Translations under genes and position numbers: made by a program
Assembly: GCF_022627575.1 (NCBI RefSeq)
Contig: NZ_JADEYQ010000004.1
Location: 59,075-123,074, forward strand
Direction of reading: 5' to 3'
Origin: Sphingobacterium rhinopitheci
GTDB taxonomy: Bacteria; Bacteroidota; Bacteroidia; Sphingobacteriales; Sphingobacteriaceae
DNA length: 64,000 bases
Notes under the pieces: generated by a model
Seen by the model: the letters and a program-made list of their open reading frames with translations, nothing else
Database searches by the model: none
What the model was told of the DNA's origin: nothing
Shown here: positions 55,272 to 64,000 of the stretch, in pieces
Position numbering within the stretch: the stretch's first letter is position 1
Layout of the letters: every line of letters begins with the position of its first letter

Positions 55272-56519
55272 ATGAGTAAAAATAATAAAGATATACAGTG
55301 TTCTTTTTGCGGAATCAGTAAAAATGAAGCTTTAATGCTTATTGCTGGTGACGGAGCACATATCTGTGATCGATGTGTAACACAGGCAGGTGAGATTCTT
55401 GCTGAAGAAATAAATCAGCGTAAGAATCAATCTTTGCAATCGACGTTACAGCTCATCAGACCTTTGGAGATTAAAGAGCATTTAGATCAATATGTAATTG
55501 GTCAAGATGATGCCAAGAAAGTAATTTCTGTAGCTGTTTACAATCACTATAAGCGCTTGAATCAACAAAAAAGTGCTGATGAAACAGAAATTGAAAAGTC
55601 AAATTTAATCATCGTTGGTGAAACAGGAACCGGTAAAACACTTTTAGCTAAAACAGTAGCTAAGATTCTGAATGTTCCCTTTTCGATTGTAGATGCTACC
55701 GTTCTTACAGAGGCTGGTTACGTAGGTGAAGATGTAGAAAGTATTTTGACACGTCTTCTTCAAGCAGCAGATTATGATGTTGCAGCTGCAGAGCGTGGTA
55801 TTATCTATATTGATGAGATTGATAAAGTAGCACGTAAAAGTGACAACCCTTCTATTACTAGAGATGTTTCTGGTGAAGGTGTACAACAAGCATTATTGAA
55901 AATCCTTGAAGGTACAAATGTAAATGTTCCACCTCAGGGAGGACGTAAACATCCAGATCAAAAAATGATTACGGTCAATACAAGTAACATTTTATTCATC
56001 TGCGGTGGTGCATTTGATGGGATCCAAAAGAAAATTGCCAATCGATTGAGAACACAAACTGTGGGTTTCAAAATGTTGGATGAAGAAGAGGATATAGACA
56101 TGAACAATCTATACAGATATATCACGCCACAAGATTTAAAAAGCTTTGGATTGATCCCTGAATTAATTGGTCGTCTTCCGGTATTATCTTATTTGAATCC
56201 TTTGGACAAAGAGACTTTATTAAGTATCTTGACACAGCCACGTAATGCATTGATCAAGCAATACATTAAGCTTTTTGAATACGAAGGTATTGACTTAAAG
56301 TTTGATGATGATGTATATGAATTTATAGTCGACAAAGCTTGGGAATTTAAGCTTGGCGCCCGTGGACTACGAAGCATCTGTGAGGCCATCATGCTAGACG
56401 CAATGTTTGAAGTACCTACATCAAAAGAATATAGTGAGGACAAGCAACTCCATATCACCTTAGATTATGCGAAGAAAAAATTTGCTAAATCAGATATAAA
56501 GAAATTAAAAGTTGCTTAA
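55272..56519 (+). CDS. clpX: ClpX, ATPase subunit of Clp protease
   Basis: 415 residues. The zinc-binding domain has Cys10, Cys13, Cys32 and Cys35. The Walker A motif GETGTGKT is at 116-123, Walker B is IIYIDEIDK, and the pore loop GYVGEDVE is present. It unfolds tagged proteins and threads them into ClpP. It is co-transcribed with clpP (2-base gap), and a perfect terminator follows. Confidence 0.97.
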   Translation: MSKNNKDIQCSFCGISKNEALMLIAGDGAHICDRCVTQAGEILAEEINQRKNQSLQSTLQLIRPLEIKEHLDQYVIGQDDAKKVISVAVYNHYKRLNQQKSADETEIEKSNLIIVGETGTGKTLLAKTVAKILNVPFSIVDATVLTEAGYVGEDVESILTRLLQAADYDVAAAERGIIYIDEIDKVARKSDNPSITRDVSGEGVQQALLKILEGTNVNVPPQGGRKHPDQKMITVNTSNILFICGGAFDGIQKKIANRLRTQTVGFKMLDEEEDIDMNNLYRYITPQDLKSFGLIPELIGRLPVLSYLNPLDKETLLSILTQPRNALIKQYIKLFEYEGIDLKFDDDVYEFIVDKAWEFKLGARGLRSICEAIMLDAMFEVPTSKEYSEDKQLHITLDYAKKKFAKSDIKKLKVA

Positions 56520-56522
56520 AGT

Positions 56523-56560
56523 AAACAAAGCCCTCACCCAAAATGTGAGGGCTTTGTTTT
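56523..56560 (+). terminator. terminator of clpPX
   Basis: A perfect 15-bp stem (56523-56537 with 56545-56559, core AAAGCCCTCAC), loop of 7, followed by T residues, 3 bases after the clpX stop. Confidence 0.88.
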
Positions 56561-56588
56561 AAATGTTAAACCCTAATAGATTGTAACT

Positions 56589-57410
56589 ATGAGCACAAAA
56601 AAAGCAAAAACAGTAGACAGCCCTATTACTCCAGGACTAAAATCTAAAAAAGATATCGTTAACAATTGGTTACCTCGATATACAGGTAAACCGTTAAAAG
56701 AATTTGGTGAATACATACTATTAACAAATTTCTCCAAATATGTTAAAATGTTCTCTGCAATGCACGAAGATGCACCTATTTATGGGGAAGATAAAGCAAT
56801 GCAAGCATGTACTGCAAACGGTATTACCATTATAAACTTCGGTATGGGGAGCCCCATGGCGGCCACAGTAATGGATTTACTAAGCGCAATCAATCCCAAA
56901 GCAGTTTTGTTTTTGGGAAAAACAGGAGGTCTAAAAAAGAAAATTGCTGTAGGAGAATTGATTTTACCTATCGCTGCTATACGTGGAGAAGGAACATCAA
57001 ATGATTATTTCCCTCCTGAAGTTCCATCATTACCTTCTTTTGCACTTCAAAAAGCAATATCAACGACCATCCGTGATCATGAAAGAGACTATTGGACAGG
57101 CACGGTATATACCACTAATAGACGCGTATGGGAGCATGATAAGGAATTTAAAAAATACCTAAAATCCATCCGTGCCATGGCAGTAGATATGGAAACGGCG
57201 ACGATATTTAGTGTCGGCTTTGCCAATAAAATACCTACAGGCGCCTTATTATTAGTTTCCGACCAACCAATGGTTCCTGAAGGTGTAAAAACATCTGAAA
57301 GCGACTTGTCTGTGACAGCTACATTTGTAGAAACACACTTAAAAATTGGCTTAGAAGCATTAAAACAACTTATTAACAATGGATTAACAGTTAAACATTT
57401 GAAGTTTTAA
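56589..57410 (+). CDS. amn: AMP nucleosidase (short form)
   Basis: 273 residues of the phosphorylase-like nucleosidase fold. Motifs are IINFGMGSPMAATVMDLL, VLFLGKTGGLKK, DMETATIF (Glu binding ribose) and LLLVSDQPMVPEGVKTSESD. It hydrolyses AMP to adenine and ribose 5-phosphate. The N-terminal regulatory domain of the E. coli enzyme (484 residues) is absent, as in other Bacteroidota. It is a single gene between two terminators. Confidence 0.9.
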   Translation: MSTKKAKTVDSPITPGLKSKKDIVNNWLPRYTGKPLKEFGEYILLTNFSKYVKMFSAMHEDAPIYGEDKAMQACTANGITIINFGMGSPMAATVMDLLSAINPKAVLFLGKTGGLKKKIAVGELILPIAAIRGEGTSNDYFPPEVPSLPSFALQKAISTTIRDHERDYWTGTVYTTNRRVWEHDKEFKKYLKSIRAMAVDMETATIFSVGFANKIPTGALLLVSDQPMVPEGVKTSESDLSVTATFVETHLKIGLEALKQLINNGLTVKHLKF

Positions 57411-57430
57411 GGAGACTACAGAAATACTTG

Positions 57431-57462
57431 AAGCCTGCATTTTAAAATTTGCAGGCTTTTTT
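57431..57462 (+). terminator. terminator of amn
   Basis: A 9-bp stem (AAGCCTGCA, 57431-57439 with 57450-57458) followed by six T residues. Confidence 0.85.
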
Positions 57463-57496
57463 ATGGATATATTTTATAATTTATCAATTAATATTA

Positions 57497-57504
57497 TATA
57501 TTTG
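57497..57504 (+). promoter_or_regulatory. metY -7 promoter box
   Basis: TATATTTG fits TAnnTTTG exactly. It predicts a transcript start near 57509 and a leader of about 405 bases before metY. Confidence 0.65.
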
Positions 57505-57562
57505 CAATGTACTATTTAGCATAGTGCAACTAATCAACACCTCTCTAGTATTGGTTTTGATT

Positions 57563-57643
57563 TATAAAGAAGTGGCGAGAGACTGGCTCAATGACCCACT
57601 GGCAACCTTCAAAATAGGTTTGAAAAGGTGCCAATTCCTGTCT
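57563..57643 (+). promoter_or_regulatory. SAM-I-type riboswitch (S box)
   Basis: The conserved blocks are present in order: GTGGCGAGAGACTGGCTC, then AATGACCCACTGGCAACC, and after a variable hairpin AAAGGTGCCAATTCCTG. These match the SAM-I core (GAnnGACUGGCnC, nnUGAnnCCnnGGCAACC, AAGGUGCnAAUUCC). It lies upstream of metY and hom, so methionine synthesis should be shut down when S-adenosylmethionine is plentiful. Confidence 0.93.
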
Positions 57644-57684
57644 ACTATCATATTGATAATAGAGGATATAAATTAAATAAAACA

Positions 57685-57792
57685 ATGATATTACAATTTA
57701 CCGAGAATTCATCTTTACGTCATGCTGTATATTTTGAGCAGGACTTCCCTACTACTTATAGCAGTAATTTTTCAATTTCACGAATGCGCTAG
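57685..57792 (+). CDS. 35-codon leader ORF between SAM riboswitch and metY
   Basis: ATG 57685 to TAG 57790-57792. The predicted peptide begins MILQFTENSSLRHAV and has no known motif. It lies 42 bases after the aptamer. Its stop codon abuts the left arm of the structured element at 57792-57853. It could be a regulatory leader peptide or chance; there is no clear run of regulatory codons. Confidence 0.3.
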   Translation: MILQFTENSSLRHAVYFEQDFPTTYSSNFSISRMR

Positions 57793-57853
57793 TCGTCAGT
57801 TTAATCTCTTTTTTCTCGTAGAAAAAAGCTATATTAACCTATTCAATGACGAC
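57792..57853 (+). promoter_or_regulatory. three-tier RNA stem in the metY leader
   Basis: Nested complementary arms: outer GTCGTCA (57792-57798) with TGACGAC (57847-57853), middle GTTTAAT with ATTAAC, and inner CTTTTTTCT (57808-57816) with AGAAAAAAG (57820-57828). Downstream it lacks a T run, so it is not a normal terminator. Confidence 0.5.
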
Positions 57854-57903
57854 CAAAATCTGCATCATAAATTGTATAAAAAATTATTAACATTAACTAA
57901 TAA

Positions 57904-59223
<1,320 letters not shown>

Positions 59224-59271
59224 CTATTTTTCGATCGAATACTATATTTAAACCAAAGGATAAAAGAGGAA

Positions 59272-60453
59272 ATGAGTAAAAAAATAACGATAGGAATGTT
59301 TGGTTTCGGAGTTGTAGGTCAAGGCTTATATGACATCATCAAAACCAAAAATCTTAATCTTGAGATAAAAAAGTTTGTAATAAAGAATGCCGACAAAAAG
59401 AGATCGCTCCCTGCTGAGCTATTTACAACAGATCCAGAAGCGATCTTAAATGATCCTGAGATCAATACTGTAGTCGAACTAATAGATGATGCTGATGCCG
59501 CATTTGAGATCACAAAAAGAGCATTATCTACGGGGAAAAATGTTGTTTCAGCAAATAAAAAGATGATAGCTACTCATTTGGAAGAATTAACAAAAATCCA
59601 ACAAGAATATGGTACATCATTATTATATGAAGGTGCGGTATGTGGTAGTATTCCTATTATCAGAAATTTAGAAGAATACTATGACAATGAGTTATTACAC
59701 TCTATTAGCGGTATATTTAATGGTTCTTCAAATTATATCTTATCAAAAATATTCAATGAAAATCAGAGCTACGATACAGCATTAAAAAAGGCGCAAGAAT
59801 TAGGTTTTGCAGAAACAAACCCTATTTTGGATGTCGGAGGATATGATCCAAAATACAAACTTACTATTGTAGCATCACATGCATATGGTTTATTCATCGA
59901 CCCTAATACTATTCTAAATCTAGGTATAGATCAATTAGGTGAAGCTGATGTAAGGTATGCTAGAGAGAAGAATCTAAAGATAAAACTAGTACCATTTGCT
60001 AAGGAAATCAGTAATAGTGAAGTCGTACTTTATGTTTTACCTAAGTTTATTGATAAAGACAATATCCTATTCAATGTAGAGAACGAAAACAATGGTGTAT
60101 TAGTGAAAGCAGCCTTTGCCGATGAGCAATTTTTCTATGGAAAAGGAGCTGGTGGTCACCCTACAGGATCAGCTGTCTTGTCAGATATTACAGCATTACG
60201 CTACGATTATCGTTATGAATATAAAAAACACTTGACAGAAAAAGAATTAAATTATTCTACTAATTACGACTTGAAGGTATATTTCCGTTACCAAGAAGAT
60301 GATATTTTAGAGAATCTAGAATTCAAGAGCATTTCTGAGCGCTTTTATAGCGAACAGACAAAATATATAATTGGTACAATTAACCTGCAGGAAATAATTG
60401 ATAAAAGAGATATCATTAATATCGAAGGCAATTTTATTGCAGAAATCAACTAA
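59272..60453 (+). CDS. hom: homoserine dehydrogenase
   Basis: 393 residues. The NAD(P)-binding motif GMFGFGVVGQGLYD is at the start, VVSANKKMIA holds the catalytic-region Lys, and YEGAVCGSIPIIRNL plus GIFNGSSNYILSKI are signature segments. The C-terminal about 70 residues replace a standard ACT domain and look degenerate. It makes homoserine, the precursor of both threonine and methionine. As the second gene after a SAM riboswitch it is tied to methionine supply here. Confidence 0.92.
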   Translation: MSKKITIGMFGFGVVGQGLYDIIKTKNLNLEIKKFVIKNADKKRSLPAELFTTDPEAILNDPEINTVVELIDDADAAFEITKRALSTGKNVVSANKKMIATHLEELTKIQQEYGTSLLYEGAVCGSIPIIRNLEEYYDNELLHSISGIFNGSSNYILSKIFNENQSYDTALKKAQELGFAETNPILDVGGYDPKYKLTIVASHAYGLFIDPNTILNLGIDQLGEADVRYAREKNLKIKLVPFAKEISNSEVVLYVLPKFIDKDNILFNVENENNGVLVKAAFADEQFFYGKGAGGHPTGSAVLSDITALRYDYRYEYKKHLTEKELNYSTNYDLKVYFRYQEDDILENLEFKSISERFYSEQTKYIIGTINLQEIIDKRDIINIEGNFIAEIN

Positions 60454-60470
60454 TTGAGATGCATAGTTAA

Positions 60471-60510
60471 TCAAAAAGTCCTTTTCTGTAATTAGGAAAG
60501 GACTTTTTGA
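60471..60510 (+). terminator. terminator of the metY-hom unit
   Basis: A 13-bp perfect stem (60471-60483 with 60498-60510), extendable inward by three pairs, with T5 in the right arm. Confidence 0.85.
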
Positions 60511-60724
60511 TATCATTAATTGCGAAGTTGATAAATTGATTCCATTATTTCTTTAGCGCTTAATTACTCAAAAATTAGGTGTCTGAATATTTTGTGAAAT
60601 TCATACCTCCCCTAAGATATCGCTTCTTTGAGGCACATAATTTACTGTAAACTGTCTCCACCTTGAGGTAGCAATTCCTATATGATGGTTCTAACAACAT
60701 CTGCATAGTATTAGATTCCATGAA

Positions 60725-61201
60725 TTACCAAGAGTATCCTATACCAGTACCTAGCCACACAGGCATAGTACCATCGACTGTATTAAATAAAGGAGTATAA
60801 CTTACGTGAAAAGAAACCCCTTTGTTCTTAGGTCTATATCTATATCCTATTTCTGGGACAAATATAAAATTAGATTGCTCTCCTTTTTTTTGATCCATCA
60901 CAATAAAAGTTGTGTTAAAGCCTAAGACGATTCCTCCTTTATTTTTACCGTATATATAATTTATTCCAATAGGGAAAATTAGAGCATCTTTAACATCTTT
61001 AGAGTCAAATAATCCTAATGTATTTCCAATACCTGCTCTAAATCCAAAACCATTATTATCCTTTTTATTTAAACGTATATCAAAATTAACAGCTCCAAGG
61101 ATACTAGCTCCTCCAGCTTCAATAAATAGATATTTATTCCCTTGTGAATAGGAAAATAAAGAGCATATAGTAAGTGTTATAGTTAAAACTAATAATTTCA
61201 T
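60725..61201 (-). CDS. predicted secreted/outer-membrane protein
   Basis: 158 residues from Met at 61201 (a longer start at 61225 is open but overlaps the upstream gene). A clear signal peptide, MKLLVLTITLTICSLFSYSQ, is followed by alternating strands with Gly and aromatic residues (FRAGIGNTLGLFD, IGINYIYGKNKGGIVLGF, PEIGYRYRPKN). It ends in WLGTGIGYSW with a terminal aromatic, which supports a small outer-membrane barrel. The family is not recognised. It sits in an accessory patch beside broken genes. Confidence 0.65.
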   Translation of the reverse strand: MKLLVLTITLTICSLFSYSQGNKYLFIEAGGASILGAVNFDIRLNKKDNNGFGFRAGIGNTLGLFDSKDVKDALIFPIGINYIYGKNKGGIVLGFNTTFIVMDQKKGEQSNFIFVPEIGYRYRPKNKGVSFHVSYTPLFNTVDGTMPVWLGTGIGYSW

Positions 61202-61211
61202 AAACTGTTTT

Positions 61212-61824
61212 TTAGATGATTGCACCTTTCATTGTATTATCATATCTAGCAACTCCATTTATTGAAGCATATTGTAAAATTATTTTTGAAGCATTTTTGC
61301 ATGCATTGAAAGAATCTTTTCCATTTTTCAACCAATTTATTTTACCTCCTGTTATAGGAAAATAAAAATTAACATCAGTGTAACTATCTATTGGCATTGT
61401 TATGGATTCCTTGTTGTATGCTTTTATTTCATTTGACCCAGGTAACACAACGGTTTGAGATTGTGGAGCGTTAAAACAAACAGCAACTGTTCTAGGTACA
61501 TTTTTATTATATCCTTTTACTTGATCATAAAATAGTTTTATACCTTGTTGAATACCTCGGCTTAAGTCAAACGTAACTCCATTATCTAATAGGCTTTTTT
61601 TAATATTTTAATGGGTTAGTTCTAACTGTTGGATCGCAATCTAGACTTCCTCTAAAAACATCTTGTTTGTATGGCTTTAAAGCAGAAGTAAGTTCTTCCC
61701 AAGGATTACTTGGCGTAATTTTATCTACTTTAGTAAATGAATTTATATCCCATCCCACTCTTAGTTCATCTGCTGCTATTCCTGACCATTCTATCCAATT
61801 TTTCTTTTGTGCTTGGACATTCAT
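61212..61824 (-). pseudogene. frameshifted gene for a secreted protein
   Basis: Two minus-strand frames belong to one former gene. The first (61600-61824) starts at the end of a signal peptide (MNVQAQKKNW) whose hydrophobic part is missing, and stops at TNPLKY. The second frame continues without a start of its own (NIKKSLLDNGVTFDLSRGIQQ...) to the stop at 61212. Removing one A in the AAAA run near 61608 joins them. No family is recognised. The downstream barrel gene starts 10 bases after its stop. Confidence 0.6.
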
Positions 61825-61928
61825 TCCTATTTTTTTAACAAAATCAATTTTAATAATAATTATTTAATTATAACGAATATAATGAATATTTTTTTAAAAA
61901 TTATCACATATTTATCTATGAATTTAAT

Positions 61929-62281
61929 TTATAGATAAAACATTTAAAGATTTTGAGAATATACCTTCCTTAGATATTGATTAGAGATCCAATATATGTG
62001 CTGAAGATTTAAGATATGTTAAATATCATGATCAACAGAGTTTTAGAATTATTGTTCAAAGTGGATGTTCATCAAGTATGATGATAAAGAGTCATTATGG
62101 GCCTAATTTTATAAGCTATGCTTCTAATGATTATTTAGGCTTTGCAAAGTATACTAAAGTAAAAAAGCGGCAAAAGTAGGTATAGAATATTGCTGTTGAT
62201 AGCTACGGTGGAGAATTTGGGGAAATACAACAGACAATAGAAGAAATTATTAGACACTGTCCCATAAAGTGTATAAGTTAA
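61929..62281 (+). pseudogene. remnant of an alpha-oxoamine synthase (AONS/serine palmitoyltransferase-like)
   Basis: A plus-strand frame reads, after an early stop, HYGPNFISYASNDYLGFAKY, followed by TKVKK. SNDYLGF and the following K-V-K-K pattern are the N-terminal signature of KAPA synthase and serine palmitoyltransferase. A one-base shift at about 62165 restores KKAAKVGIEY. Stops and frameshifts follow, and the PLP-lysine half is missing. It is a decayed fragment; the exact member of the family is unclear. Confidence 0.5.
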
Positions 62282-62365
62282 AAATATATAGGCTTGGATT
62301 TTTGTAATCTGAGCCTTTTGAAAAATATAATCATAATTTGGTTTAAAATATCAAATGAGAACAAA

Positions 62366-62707
62366 CTATTTACCTATACTTATTTTCTTTATTTCCTCAT
62401 CCGTAATCGTATCCAAACTCTTAGCATAGCGGTAAAAAGTAGCAGGCCTTAAACATAGTGCTGTGTATATTTCCTCTGGTCTCTTGCTTACATCCTAATA
62501 GACTCAACACATAAGTAATAATTTAGAGATCCCTTCTTTATTATATCCTTTTAGCCTATCTCCTAGCCTACTCCAAGCTCGGGCTGACTGTAAGCTAGCC
62601 TTCGATTTTTCACGGATTAGCTCACGCACATAATCCGCTATCTAAGCCATAAGCTTTGGTAACAACCGACCATTGATAGTACTAGTATCAATGGCCGGTC
62701 CTTTGAA
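62366..62707 (-). pseudogene. remnant of a serine recombinase (resolvase/invertase) C-terminal half
   Basis: One continuous minus-strand frame of 114 codons with three internal stops. It shows AIDTSTINGRLLPKLMA, IADYVRELIREKSKASLQSA (relatives: ExERELIRERTKAGLxxA), a degraded GRPKG region (RLGDRLKGYNKE), and a helix-turn-helix LRPATFYRYAKSL. The catalytic N-terminal half is absent. It marks an old transposon or integrated element. Confidence 0.72.
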
Positions 62708-62905
62708 TTTTCAAGCAGAGCATCATTAATTTTCTAAGATAAGTCATATTTATTACTCAGAAATAAATAAAATATTAAAAAGCAGAATGTTTTGAATGTA
62801 AAGTTAAATTTAATGAATATGCTAGATTAATTGCAGCATTTAACGCTCACATTTCTATAGTAAAAAAATGTAACGAAAAAATATTTTTTTTTAGAAAAAT
62901 ATAAC
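62708..62905. other. gene-free A/T-rich stretch
   Basis: About 200 bases beyond the recombinase remnant. Short fragments may extend that remnant, but no frame is clear. Confidence 0.4.
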
Positions 62906-62913
62906 TACATTTG
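62906..62913 (+). promoter_or_regulatory. cspA -7 promoter box
   Basis: TACATTTG fits TAnnTTTG exactly, with a T-rich -33 region (62883-62893). It predicts a leader of about 240 bases before the cold-shock gene. Confidence 0.6.
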
Positions 62914-63156
62914 TATATAATCAGGCTCTGCCTTGCTAACCTTAGAAAGGATCAGTTTACTTTTCATTTTTTAATCTTTGCTTTCCAGTCGCTAATGTTA
63001 TCATCTAATTTGATGAAGTAGCTAATTGAATTTGTTTCCCTCAAAATCATTTATTTCTTATTCACGTTTAGTTAACGAATGATTATTTAAGATTTAATAA
63101 TCTTAAAAAGGATGGCTTTATGCCTTAACAAATTTTTTTATTTAATACATTACAAA

Positions 63157-63348
63157 ATGCAAAAAGGAACAGTAAAATTCTTCAACGAAACAAAAGGTTT
63201 TGGTTTTATTACACCTAATGATGGTGGTCAAGATCTATTCGTACACATGTCAGGATTACAAGATAACATTAGAGAAAATGATCAAGTAACATTTGATGTC
63301 GCACAAGGAAGAAATGGACTTAACGCTACTAACGTACGTATAGCATAA
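63157..63348 (+). CDS. cspA: CspA-family cold-shock protein
   Basis: 63 residues from ATG 63157; an upstream in-frame ATG adds 15 residues that precede the conserved start [14 protein letters not shown]1 is KGFGFIT and RNP2 is LFVHMS. It is a single-stranded nucleic-acid-binding OB-fold protein acting as an RNA chaperone. The long leader is typical of cold-shock genes, whose mRNA structure controls translation. Confidence 0.95.
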   Translation: MQKGTVKFFNETKGFGFITPNDGGQDLFVHMSGLQDNIRENDQVTFDVAQGRNGLNATNVRIA

Positions 63349-63377
63349 CAATATTATATATTGTGTTAATTTATTAG

Positions 63378-63408
63378 GGCTAAAACGAATATGTTTTAGC
63401 CTTTTTTT
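63378..63408 (+). terminator. terminator of cspA
   Basis: A perfect 9-bp stem (GGCTAAAAC / GTTTTAGCC), 6-base loop, followed by seven T residues. Confidence 0.9.
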
Positions 63409-63799
63409 ATTGTAAACAACCAACATTTTCTGAGCCTAATATCTCCTTAAGTTAATAAATCAAAGTGCCCAATTTACTTTGAAGGCATACATTTTTATAT
63501 TTATTCACTGTTTGAAAAAGGATAAGGCTACAGAATTACTAATTATAATATATGAAACCTCGCCCTTATTTAGTTTCATAAACCCCTATTTATAATTTTA
63601 AGATTAAGAATCCTAAAGCAATTGAGAATATGCTATAACAGGATAAGTACTGACTTAACAATAAAGCGCTGCAGAAATAAAGCGATATATTGTTAAGACA
63701 CATACATTAATATTAAAAATAAGTTAAAAAAAACGAATTAATTGAAATTCAACAAACAAATGATTAGCTTTAGTATTTAGGAAATTATAAACAACAATT
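63409..63799. other. gene-free stretch before a small membrane gene
   Basis: About 390 A/T-rich bases. No long frame or convincing hairpin. The end may carry the promoter of the next small gene (TAGCTTTA near 63763 is a weak -7 match). Confidence 0.4.
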
Positions 63800-63979
63800 A
63801 TGAGATACTGGATTGGATTATTTATACTGTGTATTACTGGAAATCAGTATGCTTTTGCAGATACTTTGATTGAAGATAAACCTACTAACTCAATAACTTT
63901 TATAGTTTTAGGTTTAGTAGTCCTTTTTGTCATTTTTTTTATGCTATATAAAAGACAAAAAAGAAGATATAATGATTAA
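63800..63979 (+). CDS. small membrane protein with signal peptide (59 residues)
   Basis: ATG 63800 to TAA 63977-63979. Residues 1-20 look like a signal peptide (hydrophobic, ending QYAFA), followed by a short polar part, a strong helix (about 31-50) and a basic tail KRQKRRYND. The expected topology is periplasmic N-part, one membrane span and cytoplasmic tail. The family is not recognised. An inverted repeat AGAAGG/CCTTCT begins right after it at the window edge. Confidence 0.6.
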   Translation: MRYWIGLFILCITGNQYAFADTLIEDKPTNSITFIVLGLVVLFVIFFMLYKRQKRRYND

Positions 63980-64000
63980 ATAAAGAAGGTGACCTTCTGG

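Noticed and set aside
62254..62282. Possible insertion-sequence end (GACACTGTCCCATAAAGTG)
   Set aside because: It resembles termini of some insertion sequences, but no partner repeat, target duplication or transposase is present nearby.
62665..62699. 14-bp near-perfect dyad as a recombination site
   Set aside because: It lies within the coding part of the recombinase relic, so the symmetry may be incidental; it is noted only with that finding.

Overview
The window looks like chromosomal DNA of a Bacteroidota bacterium, most likely Sphingobacteriaceae (Sphingobacterium-like). The evidence is its low G+C content, two SusC/SusD pairs, TAnnTTTG-type promoter boxes (for example upstream of metY and cspA), FabV, a fatty acid 2-hydroxylase of the kind used on sphingolipids, and the holA/YwbE and clpPX neighbourhoods. 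The genus is an inference. No tRNA, rRNA, CRISPR array or intact mobile element was found.

Layout. 0.1-1.2 kb: hypA and hypB, the edge of a nickel-enzyme maturation cluster. 1.2-7.6 kb: topB, dgt, a membrane protein, galM, DoxX and glutathione peroxidase. 7.6-10.7 kb: a gene-poor stretch with a lipoprotein, a histidine kinase, a long perfect hairpin and a decayed outer-membrane gene. 10.7-15.0 kb: type II NADH dehydrogenase, a PolX-like protein whose polymerase site is degenerate, and a 2-hydroxyacid dehydrogenase. 15.1-17.9 kb: four tightly overlapping genes (methyltransferase, AIR-synthase-like, ThiE-like, Trm112-like) behind a TPP riboswitch with its own terminator. 18.1-28.2 kb: fabV, dps with an aldo/keto reductase, a long RluA-type pseudouridine synthase, a CBS protein, then pentapeptide-repeat protein, L,D-transpeptidase-fold protein and AsmA-like protein. 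28.2-34.9 kb: a 38-residue membrane protein, a DUF218 protein, dinB, fatty acid hydroxylase, parC and msrA.

35.0-42.1 kb: a secreted NlpC/P60 peptidase, an L-Ala-D/L-Glu epimerase, SusC and SusD are closely spaced and end in one terminator. This looks like an uptake and breakdown unit for cell-wall peptides. 42.3-46.9 kb: a second SusC/SusD pair. 46.9-57.4 kb: an SDR, an Nramp-UspA fusion, small proteins, carA, ywbE, an outer-membrane protein, holA, a lone HsdR-N nuclease, clpP, clpX and amn. 57.4-60.5 kb: metY and a homoserine dehydrogenase behind a SAM riboswitch, in a leader that also holds a short ORF and a second RNA structure. 60.5-62.8 kb: a decaying accessory patch with a frameshifted secreted gene, a remnant of an alpha-oxoamine synthase and a remnant of a serine recombinase. 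62.9-64 kb: cspA with a long leader and a small membrane protein.

The two most promising systems are the TPP-controlled methyltransferase/AIRS/ThiE-like/Trm112 operon and the SusCD transporter tied to murein-peptide catabolism. Recurring gene ends use perfect hairpins that overlap or enclose the stop codon.
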